Source: Streptomyces fradiae
Lineage (GTDB): Bacteria; Actinomycetota; Actinomycetes; Streptomycetales; Streptomycetaceae
Direction: 5' to 3'
DNA length: 64,000 bases
Assembly (NCBI RefSeq): GCF_041270065.1
Contig: NZ_CP065958.1
Span: forward strand, 7,812,001 to 7,876,000
Positions 62,213 through 64,000 of this stretch are shown piece after piece. Below the pieces are notes generated by a model. The model had not been told where the DNA came from and searched no databases. It was given only the letters and a program-made list of their open reading frames with translations. Every line of letters starts with the position of its first letter. Within the stretch, counting starts at the first letter, position 1. Position numbers and translations under genes: made by a program.

Positions 62213-63823
62213 GTGGACCTGCTCAACCACGCACCCCCACGCCCCGATCGCGCCCTCGTCCCCCGCCCGAGCCGGCTCGCCGCCCGTCCCGGCCGATTCC
62301 GCCTCGACCACACCACCCGGCTGCGCGTCGCCCCCGGCGCCGAAGGCGCGGCCGATCTGCTGCGCACGTATCTCGCGCCCGTCACCGGACCGGGCCGTCT
62401 GGAGCACGCCGAGGACGGCGCCTTCGTCCTCGCTCTCGATCCCGCCCTGACAGGCCTTGGAGAGGAGGGGTACGGACTGACCGTCAGCTCCGGCGGAGTG
62501 CTCATGCGCGCCGCCCGCCCGACCGGACTGCTGCGCGGCGTCCAGACGGTACGTCAGCTCCTGCCGTACGAAGCCCTGTCGGCGCCGTACGGGCAGGGGG
62601 CGGAGCGGCGGGCCGGGCAGCGGGCCGGGCGGGGCGCCGAGCTGCCGGGCGTGGAGATCACGGACGTACCCGCGCACCCCTGGCGCGGCATGCTGCTCGA
62701 CGTCGCCCGCCACTTCCAGCCCGTGTCCTACCTGCGCCGCTTCGTCGACCTCCTCGCCCTGCACAAGCTGAACGTCCTCCAGCTGCACCTCACCGACGAC
62801 CAGGGCTGGCGGATGCCGGTCGACGCCTACCCCCGGCTCACCGAGATCGGCGGCCGGCGCGCACAGTCGATGGTCGGCCCCGCCGGCAGCGAGCAATTCG
62901 ACGGACGTCCGCACGGCGGCTCGTACACCCACGCCGAACTCGCCGGCCTCGTCGCCTACGCCGCCGCACGCGGTGTCACCGTGGTACCCGAGGTCGGGGT
63001 CCCCGGGCACGTACGGGCCGCGCTCGCCGCCTACCCCGAACTCGGCAACCACCCGGACACGCGCCTCGACGTGTGGACGCACTGGGGCGTCTGCCCCAAC
63101 GTGCTCGGCGTCGGCGACCACGTCCTCGACTTCTTCCGCACCGTCCTCGACGAGGTGATGGACCTCTTCCCCTCGCCGTACATCCACATCGGCGGCGACG
63201 AAGTCCCCACGGCCGAATGGGAGTCCAGCCCGGCCGCCGTCGCCCGCGCCGCACGGGAGGGGCTGTCCGGTCCGCGGGAGCTGCACAGCTGGTTCATGGC
63301 GAGCATGGCCGACCATGTCGTACGGGCCGGCCGGCGCCCGGTCGCCTGGGCCGAGGACGCCACCACCCTGCCCCTGACCTGCACGGTGATCAGCTGGCGT
63401 ACCCCACGACACGCCTGGGCGGCGGCCCGCCGGGGACACGACGTCATCCACGCCGACCACCGCTCGACCTACTTCGACTACGCACGCGCCCCCGGCCCCG
63501 GTGAACCCCCCGCCCAGCCGGGCCACACCCTCGGCCTGCGGACCGTGTACGGCGTGGACCTCGTCCCGCCGGCCGGCGAGCCGCCGCTCTCCGGGAGGGT
63601 CCTGGGCACCCAGGGCCAGCTGTGGACCGAGTTCGTGCCCACTCCCGCGCACATCGAATACCTCACCTACCCCCGCCTGTGCGCCCTCGCCGAGCGGGCG
63701 TGGGCCCCCACCGGCGACTGGCGGGACTTCCGGACCCGGCTCGACGGCCACCGGGCGCGGCTCACCTCACTCGGCGTCCCGCACGACACGCTCCCGAACC
63801 GGCCCGCACCCGCCCCCGCATGA
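62213..63823 (+). CDS. Beta-N-acetylhexosaminidase (GH20)
   Basis: 536 residues. The N-terminal domain (about 1-150) is followed by the GH20 barrel: WRGMLLDVARHFQPVSYLRRFVDLLALHKLNVLQLHLTDDQGWRMPVDAYPRLTEIG, PEVGVPGH, then the catalytic pair D329-E330 in HIGGDEVPTAEW, and LGTQGQLWTEFV near the end. It releases N-acetylglucosamine from chito-oligosaccharides. No signal peptide is seen, so it acts inside the cell on imported sugars, as DasD does. Start GTG 62213, with GGGAGAC about 10 nt upstream. Confidence 0.93.
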   Translation: MDLLNHAPPRPDRALVPRPSRLAARPGRFRLDHTTRLRVAPGAEGAADLLRTYLAPVTGPGRLEHAEDGAFVLALDPALTGLGEEGYGLTVSSGGVLMRAARPTGLLRGVQTVRQLLPYEALSAPYGQGAERRAGQRAGRGAELPGVEITDVPAHPWRGMLLDVARHFQPVSYLRRFVDLLALHKLNVLQLHLTDDQGWRMPVDAYPRLTEIGGRRAQSMVGPAGSEQFDGRPHGGSYTHAELAGLVAYAAARGVTVVPEVGVPGHVRAALAAYPELGNHPDTRLDVWTHWGVCPNVLGVGDHVLDFFRTVLDEVMDLFPSPYIHIGGDEVPTAEWESSPAAVARAAREGLSGPRELHSWFMASMADHVVRAGRRPVAWAEDATTLPLTCTVISWRTPRHAWAAARRGHDVIHADHRSTYFDYARAPGPGEPPAQPGHTLGLRTVYGVDLVPPAGEPPLSGRVLGTQGQLWTEFVPTPAHIEYLTYPRLCALAERAWAPTGDWRDFRTRLDGHRARLTSLGVPHDTLPNRPAPAPA

Positions 63824-63863
63824 CGAAACGTCCCGCCGCTCCACCCGCACACCCCCACGAACC

Positions 63864-63882
63864 CTCCCGCGGAGCGCGGGAG
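63864..63882 (+). terminator. Hairpin after the hexosaminidase gene
   Basis: CTCCCGC / GCGGGAG, 7-bp stem with a 5-nt loop, 40 nt downstream of the stop. Confidence 0.55.
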
Positions 63883-63909
63883 CGAACGAAGAACGAAAGG
63901 AAACGCCGG

Positions 63910-64000
63910 ATGAGTACCCGGAGCACCAGCCGTACCACCAGCCGCAGCGCCCGTGCGGCCCTCGCCCTCATCGCCCTCGTCGGCAGCGCCGCCCTGGCCA
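63910..64000 (+). CDS. N-terminus of a secreted protein (runs off window)
   Basis: 30 residues are visible: a Thr/Ser/Arg-rich start (MSTRSTSRTTSRSAR) and a hydrophobic stretch ALALIALVGSAALA, a signal peptide. AAAGGA lies about 8 nt before ATG 63910. It may be an extracellular glycoside hydrolase given the locus, but nothing in the visible part shows this. Confidence 0.75.
   Translation, partial: MSTRSTSRTTSRSARAALALIALVGSAALA

Noticed and set aside
1..64000. tRNA, rRNA, CRISPR arrays or a replication origin
   Set aside because: No cloverleaf-type sequence, regularly spaced repeats, DnaA-box cluster or rRNA core was found on reading both strands.

Overview
The window is high-GC actinobacterial DNA, almost certainly Streptomyces. 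The signs are strong G/C third-position bias, frequent GTG (and some TTG) starts, ATGA/GTGA-coupled operons, a mycothiol-dependent isomerase, secreted proteins with Streptomyces-style signal peptides, and a das-like chito-sugar locus. No rRNA, tRNA or CRISPR array was seen.

Layout. (1) 1-3004 (minus): the upstream part of a small biosynthetic operon that runs off the left edge. It encodes a HisC-like aminotransferase, a cupin fused to a heme-oxygenase-like di-iron oxidase (HDO) domain, and a group II PLP decarboxylase. An EF-hand protein lies upstream (3151-3678). (2) 3849-6372: a scarred region where a secreted protein has lost its 5' end against an RCC1-repeat fragment, followed by a StrB-like amidinotransferase. 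(3) 6580-18180: mixed housekeeping and stress genes, including an alpha/beta hydrolase, a nitronate monooxygenase, a P1B-4 Co/Fe-type ATPase divergent from an NmtR-like ArsR sensor, MarR, SDR/AraC and small secreted proteins. (4) 19212-24693: a translationally coupled OleA-GT2-OleC-P450-OleD operon that looks like a beta-lactone pathway without OleB. (5) 24648-34140: a cell-wall peptidase, a nucleoside hydrolase, a large secreted protein, a TetR/methyltransferase pair, HIT, HAD, sortase, a FUSC-type membrane protein and TetR. (6) 34379-46418: an aromatic catabolic island. One arm is MhpA-like hydroxylase, extradiol dioxygenase and C-C hydrolase. A second arm is the gentisate route (3-hydroxybenzoate 6-hydroxylase, gentisate dioxygenase, mycothiol-dependent maleylpyruvate isomerase, fumarylpyruvate hydrolase). 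The shared meta-pathway tail is hydratase, acylating acetaldehyde dehydrogenase and aldolase. It has one TetR and two IclR regulators with visible operator-like palindromes and very strong terminators. (7) 46571-57708: an orphan Imm49 protein, Lrp/RhtB, old-yellow-enzyme/MarR, a class V aminotransferase with LysR, and unknown proteins. (8) 57736-64000: a das-like locus with GntR/UTRA regulator, lipoprotein binding protein, two permeases and a GH20 hexosaminidase, interrupted exactly at a stop codon by a MITE-like element, then the start of a secreted protein.

The two most promising uncharacterised systems are the cupin-HDO operon at the left edge, whose domain order is the reverse of SznF, and the OleB-less OleACD operon with P450 and glycosyltransferase. 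All product assignments are from reading motifs; no database search was run.
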